From: Aurifilum marmelostoma
Lineage: Eukaryota; Ascomycota; Sordariomycetes; Diaporthales; Cryphonectriaceae
Assembly (NCBI GenBank): GCA_027559495.1
Contig: JAMXSV010000023.1
Location: 2,066,988-2,130,987 of the forward strand
Direction of reading: 5' to 3'
Length of the DNA: 64,000 nucleotides
Part shown: in pieces, positions 12,008 through 22,668 of the stretch
Layout of the letters: each line of letters opens with the position of its first letter
How positions within the stretch are numbered: position 1 is the stretch's first letter
Notes under the pieces: model-generated
Database searches by the model: none
Seen by the model: only the letters and a program-made list of their open reading frames with translations
Told to the model about the DNA's origin: nothing
Translations under genes and position numbers: made by a program

Positions 12008-14285
12008 TTACACACCTCGCATATACCTGGCGCTCGCTCTGCGCTCTCTCTCGCTGCGCCGGATATCCGATGTCGTGGAAGGAGTGTCACTGTCTCGAGC
12101 CGAGGACCTGTTTCCGCTTCTCAGAGAACTCCTTCTGAGACCACTCTGCGATGTTGACACAGGGGTATCGTCCTTGGGCGTCCTTGTTCCTGGTCGCTTG
12201 ATGGCTGCACGTCCACGGGCCTGCAGCTCATCATCCAGAGCGAGGAAGCGGTGAATGGTCCTGTGATCTAGTACCCGTTCCTCCTTGTCCCAAGGTCCTT
12301 CGCGCTGTGTCTTGGGCCACACGTACCCGTACAGCTTTGAATGACGTTCGCATCGGGGGCAGGATGATCTTGTGTAGTATGCATTTGGTTGGACAAATGC
12401 AACTGAACAGTTCATGCATCGCACCCAGGCCATATCTGGCTCGGAGAGAAGGCGTGGCGTCAATTCGTAGTCACCAGGAACTCTGTGGCTGAGGGGGCCA
12501 GTTGGAGGCGTGGGCAGGCGATTGACTTCAGTCAGTGGCAGAGTTTTGTCGCGTTGACGGGCCGGAGCCTCCAAGGAGCGCATCCTCACACGCCCGCGGT
12601 TACGTTTTGCTGGACTAGCAGACGAAGGCTGGAGGTCCACGAGACCAATTGAGAGAGGATCCGGGGATTCATCTCGTGCACTGCTTGCCTCAACCGGCTC
12701 CACCATGGTCTGACCCCCAAAGGCCACCGCAAAATGGTCGACTGAGGGTTTTTCGGTGGGGGTACCATGTACTGAGGGTGTATTCAATATATCTCGAATA
12801 GACAGACCGTGCGCTCGCCGTGGATGCCGGGGCGTCTCGAGGATCGGGATAGAGGAAGGCGGAAGCTCGATCGAGCCAGAGAAGGGCGTGACCCCCTGCA
12901 AGCCTGCGCTAGCGGCGTCTTCTGCATCTTGCTCCTGTTTGAGGTTTTCGATGGCTTGCGAGAGTGGTGTGGGATGTGCTATCGCTTCTGCATGGTCGGT
13001 CGTGTCGTCTGGGGTAGTAACGTCCGTGAGCACAGCCTCACCGGCCGATGACTCAGATCTCGAGGCAGCACCGTGTGACCCATCCTCTGAGCTAACACTC
13101 CGCTCCATGCGTGGAGATGCCAGCCCTACATCGTAACGGGTAGTCTTTTGTCTTTTCGCAGGCGTAACGGGTGGCGTTGCAAGACTGGCCAAGTCCCGCT
13201 TGCGCTTCGAGCTACTACTGCTCACTGGGCCACCGGGCACACTGGACTCGGCGGTCGATGCGCGATCCCCGTCACGCAGGAGTCTGGTTCTCGTCTTGAG
13301 GACTTTGGGCCGCAAGTCCGGAGTGATCGAGGGTGTTCTAGACCTGGATTCTCCCCTACCATACCTCCGTCTGCCTCGCGTGTTGTAGCCCTGCGCTGCG
13401 GCTGTGTTGTCCAGCTCGATACTTTTCTTGACCGGCGCGAAGCCGTCTGGCTGCGTCCAACCGTTGGCAAGGAGGTCCTCGCAGGTCTGACACAAGCACT
13501 CGCAGTTGTTCTCGCCAAAATAATTATCACCGTATGTGACAGTAATCTCCTCCCCCACGGCGATACTCCGAACCGCGACGATGTCGATGCCAGCCTGACC
13601 AGTAATAACAAGCTTGGCATTGGCGCCGCAGTCATGGTTGGCGAAGCGAGCGGGACCCATGAACAGGCTGGCCATCCTACTCCTGCTGCTCACGACGATG
13701 CTGAAATCCTTCTTTCGCACAGACAGGGCTGCTTCCTCCTCGGGGGTGATAAGAACCTGGATTCCTGAGAGGTACTTGATGCTCTCGTTGCGCTTGATGA
13801 AGCGGCGCGCCACGATGCTGGCCTCGTGTGTGGTCACGGTGTACCTGTTGGTGCTGCTGACCTCGAAGGGGCAGTCGGGAAGGTAGATCTGGGTGTAGCG
13901 GCGCATATGCTGCTTGAAGTCGAGTTTCTCCTTGGGGGACTTGAGCGCATTGTAAAATCGTCTCAGGCCGTCGGTGGCAAGTAGTTTCTGCTCGGCGACC
14001 TCGATATCGGGGTTCACTATTAGATGCGACTGTATGATCTTGGTGATCTCCTCCTCCTTGACGCCACGGGACGGGTGGTACGAAGGTCGGTTCTTGGGAA
14101 TTGTGGTCCAGTAGTATGCCTGCAGATACGAAGGTCAGCTGTCAATGCGCGCAGATGCCCTGCCGGCCCAGACATGCGCATACCCGATCGACGAGCGCAT
14201 CTGTCAACATGTCATCGTAAGAAGACAATTGCGCCAGCGACAGCGCCGGCTTTCTTGCGCCGCAGCTCGCGCTCGAACGAGACAT
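12008..14285 (-). CDS. set9: Histone-lysine N-methyltransferase SET9 (H4K20-specific, Suv4-20 family)
   Basis: Two exons, 14285-14184 and 14119-12008, encode 737 residues. The N-terminus reads LSLAQLSSYDDMLTDALVDR, then AYYWTTIPKN across the intron, the conserved start of fungal SET9 proteins. The SET domain follows at about residues 115-250: FANHDCGANAKL (Asn195-His196) binds the methyl donor, TYGDNYF supplies the catalytic Tyr region, and a post-SET Cys cluster CECLCQTC (about 240-247) binds zinc. A second zinc ribbon, CMNC...CPRC, lies near the C-terminus, as in other filamentous fungi. The middle is low-complexity and charged. SET9 methylates lysine 20 of histone H4 in the nucleus, linked to DNA-damage checkpoint signalling and chromatin compaction. 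Intron 14183-14120 is canonical. Confidence 0.93.
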
Positions 14286-15975
14286 CCTTGGAAGTAAGTC
14301 GCGGCCGTTTGCAACCAATTGTGTTGGTGTGTTGGTAGTCCTGTGTCTGTTTCGTATGCGTCGTTGCGGTAAAAGGCAGGATCAGAAAGGGATGGACCCG
14401 CCGGAGAAGCTGGTGAAAGAGTGTGGATCGTGATGATGACAATGAGCGGACGCAGGCTGACAGGCAGAAGGAATGTCGCTCAATTGCAGCTGCAAAGTTG
14501 AAGCAAGAAAAAAGAGAAAAGTGATTGGGTAAGTTGCGAACGCAGCCAGCCGCAAGAATGGGCGGTCGAAGGGAGGAAATGAGGGCTGACGGCAGCAGAG
14601 CGGCTGAGGGTGGGAGGGTGGTGATATGTGCTACGGGCGAGGGCGAAGAAGAGATTCGACCCAGAGGAGAAAATTCAGCGGCGATGAGTGGTCGCCGAGG
14701 CTAGTTGAAGATTGGCAACCCAACCAGGTACGGCGACAACAAGTATCACAAACGGCGCAGGCAAAGGTTGTCACCTCAATGCAAGGTGTTCGTTCCTCTG
14801 CGCCGTCGCACAATTGAGTACTTGTATGGTACTCTGGTAAATTGGATGAGATCCGGGCTGCAGAGGGATTTGCGCTTTCCTCGATTCCGACCCTGCAAAG
14901 AAATCCAGCTGTCGTCATAAGGTTTCGATGTACCCCTATAGAGTAAGGGGACCGAGTGCAGGGGTGAGGTGACGGCCAATGCACGCAAGGGTAATGACGA
15001 CCAGGCCTTGTTTGCAGGAGGGCTGAACACGGCTGCAGAAGGTACGAGGTACGAGGTACCTTACCTTAGTTGGGATGAAGCGCGGGAGAACCCAGCTGAG
15101 GAGGAAGAGGGCGAGGACGGTCGGGAAAGGGTTAGGGGGGGATGGGGGAGGCCAGGAACGACTCGAGCCCGCATGCGGAAGTATCATGGGACAAAGAAAA
15201 AGATATATATGACAGGGGGTGGGGGAAGAAATAGAGGGAGGGCACTAATGATTCGAGAGTCGGAAGAGGGATCGGGGAGCGTGGGTGGTCTTCAGAAGCC
15301 TTGCCTTGATCACATTAGAACAAACACTGGCTCAGGTGTCAGGACTGAGTGCTACTTGCAGTACTGTGAGCAGGCCCACCACTGCCTATAGGCTGTGATG
15401 AGACAATTCCTTGTTTTCTTTCCCTCCTCGTCCTTTCGACTTCCTTTTTTCTTCCCAATGGGGGTCGCAGAGCCCATCAAATCATCGTTAGCGGGCAAGG
15501 TTTGGATGGGGGGATGGCGAATCCCCACACCAAAATTGGAGTGGCAGGGCAACGGATGGATCTCATGAGCAGCCCCCGGTTCTATCGATCCAGGGGTGGG
15601 ATGGCGCTGTGAAACCCTGGAAGTGCTTGGAAGGTCGCACCTGAGGGGCGGCCCGAGCTGGAAAAAGCAGCTGGAGAGTCAGGGCCCAGAACCTGAATGG
15701 CCCAGTGGGTGGGAAAGGTGCCCAAGCTTTGCTTTGGGATCCCTGCGCTGCAAACCTCCACAGGGGTGCAACGTCTGCACCAATACTATAGTACTATGCA
15801 TGGTCCCGGAATGCAGCATCCCTGCGCCTGAGGACAGCTTCTTTTCTTTGCCGGGGGCAGAGCGGCAGATTTTACAACGTCAGGTTCCCAACCCTCGCCG
15901 CAGCTCACGACCTAGACAGCCACCACCGACACCATCAGCCCCGAGAGCGGTCGCAAGGGCCACATAACAGTCAAT
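14286..15975. other. Divergent promoter region between set9 and the uL14m gene
   Basis: A 1.7-kb spacer upstream of both genes. It is G-rich on the plus strand (GAGGAAGAGGGCGAGG, GGGGGGATGGGGGAGG at about 15095-15150). It holds a near-tandem GGTACGAGGTACGAGGTACC at 15040-15059, running into CTTACCTTAG. No coding region supported. Long leaders with pyrimidine or purine runs are normal in fungi. Confidence 0.5.
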
Positions 15976-16457
15976 ATGATTCAATTAAAAGTGTGTACCT
16001 GGCCGAAAAGAGAGAGAATGAGAGACTCGAAGACGAAGAGAGCACCAGAAAGCTGACTGACATCGTCTTTTCGTAGACTATGCTCAACTGCATCGACAAC
16101 TCCGGCGCCAGCATCGTCGAATGTGCCATGATAGTCGGTCAGAAACGCCACGCCTCGATCGGCGACCGCATCGTCTGCGTCGTCCAGCAACAGCGCTCTG
16201 CCACGGGTGAGGGCATGGCTTCGGCCAGCGCCGCCAACAAGGTCAAGCGCGGCGACATCCGCCACGCTGTTGTCGTGCGCACAAAGTACAAGGTCCAGAG
16301 GATAGATGGAAGCGTCATCAGGTTCGACGACAATGCCTGTGTGCTGCTGAACAAGGGCGGCGAGCCCATTGGGAGCCGGATCAACGGCGTGGTCGGCCAG
16401 GAGCTGCGGAGGAAGAACTGGAGCAAGATTCTGAGCATGGCACCTATGCACGCATAG
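15976..16457 (+). CDS. mrpl38: Mitochondrial ribosomal protein uL14m (L14/L38)
   Basis: Exon 1 (15976-15990) holds only MIQLK; intron 15991-16076 has a GCTGAC branch site; exon 2 (16077-16457) completes 131 residues. Core uL14 motifs are present: MLNCIDNSGA, KVKRGDIRHAVVVRTK, and RFDDNACVLLNKGG followed by the family's end, GSRINGVVGQELRR. uL14 lies on the 60S/50S-type large-subunit face that meets the small subunit. The short length and lack of eukaryotic cytosolic L23 features point to the mitochondrial paralogue, which in yeast is Mrpl38. No cleavable presequence is evident, which is usual for this protein. Confidence 0.92.
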
Positions 16458-17072
16458 ACGAATCAGGCTTCCTTTTCGGACACAGGCAAAAGGTTCGTGT
16501 GCCATTTGGAAGTCGGGTTCTGTCATAACCTTAACGAACAGCGACGGAATTCACTCGCATACGTATACGAGTGACGACACACGATGCAACTATGGAAAGA
16601 TGATGGTGAAGCAGGACACGAGGCAAGTTGAACAGGCCAGCTGTCAATGGTTGGCACAAGGACCAGTCGTGCGACGCGCTGGCGGGGAACAAGGCGTAAG
16701 AAAGGGATGTCAAGGGACGGCTATATACCACCACTCAATACTTGAAAATAGCATGGAAGGCGCCAAAAGTTTTATTAAAAATTTACGTACAGCTCGATGA
16801 GAGCGAATCAAGAATAATTCATGAAAGAAGAAAAAATAATGGCTGTGACCCAGATATTGAAACAGCGAATGGAATTATCGCTGGCTGATTATGGATAACG
16901 TAGCCTGAAGAGAACCTCTTTCCATCTGATTTTGTCCACAACTCCCGCCCCAAGGGGGGCGCCCACCGTAGTTCTATTTCCAGATAATCTGCCCGTTCTT
17001 CTTTTTCTAGTCCTGACCTGAACTCCATGCTGGAAAAAAAAAAGCATATAAGAATACCCTTCAAAACCCCAC
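16458..17072. other. Intergenic, convergent 3' region
   Basis: Follows the uL14m stop and precedes the open stretch downstream of RPB9. AT-rich around 16760-16840 (TTTTATTAAAAATTTACG), which may be 3'-processing sequence. No gene. Confidence 0.5.
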
Positions 17073-17441
17073 TCAAGCATTTGGTCCAGGATGCGGGAAA
17101 TTCTCCAAAGACAGCTGTTCGGCTGACAGCACGTCTTGCGACATGGATGTATCAAGCGCGGAGGAATTCGCAGGCTGTGGCTCCGGATGAGGCGGCACCG
17201 AGGGGGTTTGCGTTTCTGCGGACAGAGTTCTCGACATTGACCGTGCAGATGCCCAGCCGTGCGACTCGGAAGGCGTTGGACTCCATCCATGAGAGGGCGG
17301 CCAGGGCGCCTCAGTAGATGGCATCTGGACCTGATCAGAACAGGGGGAGTCTGGACACTGAGCGAAGGCCGTTGGTTCGCGAAGAGTAGCTAAAGATGGG
17401 CGACTGAAGAACACTTTTCCCGTGGTGGGTCGAGAACCATC
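17073..17441 (-). other. Open frame continuing in phase after the RPB9 stop codon
   Basis: Directly after the RPB9 TAG (17444-17442) the same frame stays open for 122 codons. It starts DGSRPTTGKVFFSRPSLATL, is rich in Ser and Pro, and ends LSAEQLSLENFPHPGPNA. It has no ATG near its start and no domain I know. It could be 3' UTR open by chance, a readthrough extension, or an alternative last exon. I do not claim it is translated. Confidence 0.3.
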
Positions 17442-18538
17442 CTATTGGTAGATCTCACCACAAGAGCAGCAAACATAGTACAGTTTCTGGAGACATATCG
17501 TCAGAATGTGTTATAAGAGGAGGGAAGGGGGCTGGATGGCATACCATGCCGGTATCTCTGGTTCGCTGTTGCGACTGGAAGAAGACAGCCTCCTCGTGAC
17601 CGCAGGCGGGACACTTCTTGTCCGAGCGAGGAAGCTAGAAGAAAAAAACAGTACAAACGACATGTCAGCAGCAGGTCTTGAACAAGAGAAGAATTATGCA
17701 GCGCATCATCTTCTTAGACAACATCCCGCCCCTGAATCATTATGATTATCCTCTTCCCCTTCAAGTGCTATGCATGCCACTGTGAATGTGCTCTGATTGG
17801 AGCCGGGAGAGGGGAGAGAGCCCAGTCGAGGGGGTGTGGTCTGAAGGCTCGGCAAAATGTCGTAGGCAAGGTCGTATACCGTGTGGGATGGTGTGCAGGA
17901 CGAGCGGTAAGTGCCCCTACTTCTCAGGTTCCCAGTCGGCCATGTCGTCGTCAAACTCGAGGTCCATGTCGGCGTCCATGGACCCGATGTCCAAGCTGCT
18001 GATCTCCTCAAGCACTCGACTCCAGGAGTCCTCCGCATCTGACGAGGCAAGTATTGGAGCGGCCAGCTCGGCCTGGTAGGACCTAGGAGGGGTTGAGGGC
18101 GAATCGGCGCCAGGATCGAGCTCACAGGGGCCGAGGGCCGCGGGGACGGCGGCAGGACGGGTCTCGCAATCAGAGCACATGATCACCTGGCCGCAGCAGC
18201 CACACATGGCAAGGGCAGCAGAAGGGGGAGGGCGGGGAAGGAGGATTGGAGGTGTCTTTTGTGTTGGGGCCACCAACCGTGGGGTCGAGGGCGACGTCGT
18301 GGGTGACGCCTGCTGTGTCTCCTGCCTGGCTCTTGAGGATATTACGGTAAACGCAGTTGGAGGTAGCGTTCTCGGTATGCTGGCAGGTCCTGCACTGGTA
18401 CATCAGGCGACGAGCCTCCTTGTCCTCCTTGGGATACAGCATGTTGGAGCACTCGCGGCAAAAGAGGATGGACACGGGCATGTTGCCATGCTTCTGGGGC
18501 ACCTGGGCCGCATCAGACTCTTGCGGGGTGGATGACAT
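17442..18538 (-). CDS. rpb9: DNA-directed RNA polymerase II subunit RPB9
   Basis: Three exons, 18538-18278, 17634-17545 and 17486-17442, give 131 residues, close to the family's usual ~120. The N-terminal zinc ribbon is CRECSNMLYPKEDKEARR...CRTC. The conserved linker reads DPT at the end of exon 1 and LPRSDKKCPAC at the start of exon 2, so the exact splice is fixed by the family. The C-terminal TFIIS-like ribbon is CPACGHEEAVFFQSQQRTRDTGM then YYVCCSCG. RPB9 sits at the jaw of RNA polymerase II and affects start choice, fidelity and transcript cleavage. Intron 1 is 643 bases, far longer than others here, with a weak GTTGGT donor, and contains an ORF. The frame also stays open upstream of the start to 18871. 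Confidence 0.9.
17917..18207 (-). CDS. Small acidic Cys-cluster ORF nested in RPB9 intron 1 (hypothetical)
   Basis: An ATG at 18207 opens 96 codons on the same strand as RPB9 but in another frame, wholly inside its first intron. It begins MCGCCGQVIMCSDCE, a pattern of Cys pairs that could bind zinc. The end is very acidic, with IGSMDADMDLEFDDDMADWE. The middle is Pro/Ala/Ser-rich. The frame is open further upstream without an ATG to 18276. I do not recognise a family. The biased composition and conserved-looking ends suggest real coding, but chance in this GC-rich stretch is possible. It could be expressed from its own transcript or from intron-retaining RPB9 mRNA. Confidence 0.4.
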   Translation of the reverse strand: MCGCCGQVIMCSDCETRPAAVPAALGPCELDPGADSPSTPPRSYQAELAAPILASSDAEDSWSRVLEEISSLDIGSMDADMDLEFDDDMADWEPEK

Positions 18539-20779
18539 CGTGTCGAGGTCGATTGGCGTCGTTGATGAAAAGGGGAGAGTCTTGTTCTTTCTCGAGGTAG
18601 GGTGTAGTCGCGAATGTGATCTTTTCGGTGGCGATGTTGTTCGGCAGGTCTCGGGTTCCAGTTCGGACTGGGACTTGAAAATACCTTTGATTTCGCAACC
18701 GGTGGTGAGATACTTCAAAAGAAAGAACACAGCGTATGTTGCGGTTCGTGGTAGTTCATCGAGAGGAAATTGTGTAAAAGAATAGTTGATGGTGAAGGAG
18801 TCGGGGGAGACTGATCGAAGGCGGGAGACGCAGGCTGTTTTTGAGCCCCGAGCACAGACGCGGTCTCTCAAGTGGCTGCAGGGGTGTGTGATCTAGTCCT
18901 ACAGTGGGGCGCCAGTGATTCAGGCAACCGCTTCGTCACTGCATACGATACTGTATTGGGTCTTGGTGCTTGGCTATGTTGTACTATATAAGTAGCACCA
19001 GGGCCACAGGCTTGAGGAGACTACTTAGTACTGAACGAATCCTGCGATACTGGCTTTCACCCAACATGGCGTCAACGTGTTGGGACTTTTACATTGTCAC
19101 TCTGGTGCTGCTTTAAAGCGCAGCCTTTGAGGAACCGCCAGTCATCCTAGCTTACCGAGCCACTGCGCATGTCAACAGCCAGCCCTACGCTACGCGGTTG
19201 AGTCATCCCGATCAGCGTAGCCCCAATGCGACCACAAATACTTGATTTTGTCACAGTACTACAGTACCGCAGCATTATGGTATATGCCTTTTCTTCCCCC
19301 CTTCCTTTTTCCGCTCCCTTTTGAATTCTCCCTCTTGTTCACCATGTCCGCAAGGCTGTCTGAGACGCCTCGTCTGTCGGTGTCGCGTGTGGAATCAATT
19401 GCTCCGTTGTGATTTCTCCAGCTATTGGTCGTATAGCTAAGTCTTTTGTCTCTCTGCCCAGGTCGTATGTTATCCCGCCACAACACCGACCTAGTGTGGA
19501 TTTAGCAACCAAAATAATGAAGTCATGAGCGAACATCTATTCTTAATCATGATATGCTTCTGCAGATGTGCCCGCTGCCATCACGAGCATGCAGCACGTT
19601 GCCATAGAACATGCCATCATCAAGTTGATTAATAATCGCGGAAACCATCCGAGGACGAGGTCCTGCCACCTATGCGTGCCGGCTTAGGAAGGGGACCTGA
19701 CAGCGCTTGAGTGGCCATGCCAGGATAAATTCTGTGGCCTTAGTTGTAGTGAAAAACCACGCACAATGCTAGATGCGTACAAAGTAGAAGACCTCCTGCA
19801 GTCCAGATGCTCCACGCAGACTTATTCGCTACACACCCCCTAAAGTGCTTGTACATCACCATGTACAGACGTTCCCGCCAAGGAACGTCAAATGATCGAC
19901 GACAGGTTTCCCCTCCTGGGCACCCCGGAGGATGCATTGTGCCTGGATGGGCAGCGCGGGTGATCTCATCACATACACACAAGCAGATCGGGGCTAGCTG
20001 CTGCTGTTCAGCAGGTCGTGAACGCCTGCCTTCTCGGCCTTCCTTGTGGCGAGGGACAAAGAATGGTCACGATGGCACCCTCATCTTCCGTCCTTGTCCT
20101 CAGGAACCCCCTGCGTCGGGGGCTGAAACCCCACATCTCTTTCCCACAATAGATGCCCTCGTGATGTTCGTCCTTCCCGGGCGCCTTGTCCACCTATGCG
20201 CATCATAAACTTTAACTTTTGCCGCAAAGCCTTGGTGATATATCGGAGGCGTATCTGGGTGCGAACCCACGGTTCTCGATCGTCCATATGTGAGACATAC
20301 CCTTTACCTAGCGGCTCCCATGAAAGAAGGAAGAAAAAAAGAGAAAAGGAGCAGTCAATAATGATATGGTACAGGTTGAAGTCTTGGCCCGTGCACCTCT
20401 AGCCCCTAGTATGCCTTTCTAACTGCCCCCCTCCCCCCTCATCCCCCACCTTGGCTAGGCCTCCCCTTCCTTCTGTCTTTCCCCGGCCAGTGAAGTTCTT
20501 GGTGAAAAACAGCGCTAGGCCCCACTTCCGCCCCTCGCTCATGTCCCCCCTGTATGTACAGTAAAGTTTGGTTACGTCGCTTGGTCAACCTTGCACGGCG
20601 CATCCCACCTCCCATCGACCACTCATCTTCAACTCGCCCCAAATTTGTGACATCGGCACTTTACATTTAAAAACGGTACATATCGGTTGCTTTTCTTTCT
20701 TGCCTCGTTCCATGAAGAGCAATACGAGATAATCAAGGAAACACTCTTTTCAGAAACACATAACTGTAAAACCGTCAAC
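18539..20779. other. Divergent promoter region between rpb9 and pin1
   Basis: 2.2 kb between two housekeeping genes that point away from each other. It holds pyrimidine-rich stretches at about 19285-19330 and 20420-20480 on the plus strand. A TATATAAG-like sequence lies at about 18985. No coding region or RNA gene supported. Confidence 0.5.
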
Positions 20780-21826
20780 ATGGCTGATACTCAGGCAAGT
20801 TTATACAAGACATGCTCTCACCCAATGTTTACCAGAACCTCTCCCTGCCTGCCCTTCAACTCCAGCTATGCACCCAGAGCTAGAGTGATACCTCAGTCAA
20901 ATGAAGCACGGAGCGGCTTTCCCTTGGGATACCACCATCATTATGATGCTTCACAGCTGACAACGTGGATCTCGCCCCCGAACAGGAGACCGGTCTTCCC
21001 CCCAACTGGGAGGTCCGTCACAGCAACTCCAAGAACCTTCCCTACTACTTCAACTCCCTCGAGAAGAACAGTCGTTGGGAGCCACCCGCTGGAACCGACA
21101 CCGAGAAGCTCAAGGTCTACATGGCAAAGCATCACAGCCCCGCGACCGCCGGTAACATCGGTGGAGGGGAGGGCAAGATCCGCGCTGCACATCTGCTGGT
21201 CAAGCACACCGAGTCCAGACGACCCTCAAGCTGGAAAGAGGTACGTTCGACGGGCCTAGAACTTTGGGAAGATCGAGCCGTTTTGAGGGAAGAAAGGATA
21301 AGACGCATATATGAAGAAGAAAAAGGAAAGGGCGATGGGGCCAAGTATAAAGAAGAAACGAGGCGGCCGGCAACATCGCAGGGTGGCTGTGTCGCCTAGG
21401 ACTACGGTCTTTTTTTGACCGATTCGATCTACGGAATCAGCTTGATGCTGCGCTCCTAGGGCCATATTACAAGGCTAACAAATTGATTCAACCCGAGTAT
21501 AGGCCGAGATCACTCGCTCCAAAGACGACGCGAGGAAGATCATCGAAGGCTACCAGGATCGCATCAAGAGCGGCGAGGTCAGCCTGGGCGAGCTGGCTGT
21601 CACCGAGTCCGACTGTAGCAGTGCTAGGAAGCGCGGCGATCTGGGGTATTTTGGCAAGGGCGACATGCAGCAGGCCTTTGAGGAGGCTGCGTTTGCCCTT
21701 AAGCCTGGCGAGATCTCGGGTGTCGTGGATACCGCGAGCGGGCTGCATCTGATCGAGCGGTATGTATTTTCAAGGTGCCGTTCCATTTGAAATGCGTCCT
21801 ACTGACAACGATGTAGTCTCGAGTAG
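20780..21826 (+). CDS. pin1: WW-domain peptidyl-prolyl cis-trans isomerase PIN1/Ess1
   Basis: Four exons, 20780-20798, 20957-21240, 21503-21759 and 21817-21826, encode 189 residues. Exon 1 reads MADTQA; splicing gives MADTQATDNVDLAPEQETG. The WW domain follows (LPPNWEVRHSNSKNLPYYFN, then SRWEPPAG), then the parvulin domain: IRAAHLLVKHTESRRPSSW with the phosphate-binding basic loop, the active-site Cys in TESDCSSARKRGDLGYFG, and the active-site His in ASGLHLIERLE. The enzyme isomerises phospho-Ser/Thr-Pro bonds, notably in the RNA polymerase II C-terminal domain, in the nucleus. The donor of intron 1 (GTTTAT) is weak; a GCAAGT site five bases earlier would break the frame. Intron 2 is long (262 bases). 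Confidence 0.93.
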
Positions 21827-22668
21827 GACTTAAACAGACATCAGAACGGAGGACAGACGGAGGGGGAAGGGAAGAGAGGACATGTTTCATGCCGAGCTCG
21901 TACTATTCGATGTCCACCGCAGCCGTTTTGGAGAGATATGAAAGGATCCTTGCACATGACTGCGAATACCAAGAATAACAATACTTACGTGATAGGCTTT
22001 GCGAACATGGATGTATGAACTCTGGCGGGTGCCGTGCCATATTCTGATATTGCGTGCTTCCAAGACCGAGCCACAGAATCAGTCGTTCAACATCATCGAT
22101 CGGAAAATATGCCTTCGTCACCCGTTGTCTTAGGTGACCCAGGCTCGATTTCATCAGCGCAGCTGCGCCAGGACAGGCTGAGTTGACCTGACGCTTGTTT
22201 TCCTCCCTTTCGAAATCACTGACAACGTCCAGCCAGCGAGTCGCGGCCTGGAGACTGACAATGTTACACACCATCGGCATGCATGTAGAGACCATTTCTG
22301 GCTCTCATGGATATGGGCTCGCTGCTTTGGACACTGCGACCCTATAGACCCGTTAATTTTAGATTGCCAGTGATCTTTGTAATATGAGCATAGTATGCAC
22401 CGTGCTCGGGTTACGACGCCTCATGACCATCGAGCGCATAGTCCCTGAGGATTTTAGAGGGCCAATACAGTTATGTCCGCCTAGACGTCGCCTAGAGCGC
22501 CAACCCTGAAGCCGGGTCCAAACAGTAAACGAATTATTCATTCAGCTCATCAGCGAGATCACATAGAGGCATAATACCATCTTTTCAAGGCACCATCGTT
22601 GAAGCAGACCGCCTCCTCCAGATTTCTCCGTCTTGGGTGGCTCTCTCGTAGAGGCCATGAAGCATTCA
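21827..22668. other. Intergenic between convergent genes
   Basis: 3' regions of pin1 (+) and the LrgAB-like gene (-). An open stretch at 21903-22295 on the minus strand lacks any motif. No gene supported. Confidence 0.5.

Noticed and set aside
13148..13768. 206-codon plus-strand frame opposite set9
   Set aside because: Antisense shadow in the GC-rich third positions of set9.
15981..16526. 181-codon minus-strand frame opposite uL14m
   Set aside because: Antisense shadow of a highly conserved ribosomal protein gene.
20687..21259. 190-codon plus-strand frame overlapping pin1
   Set aside because: Shadow frame running through pin1 intron 1 and exon 2; the WW/parvulin frame explains the locus.
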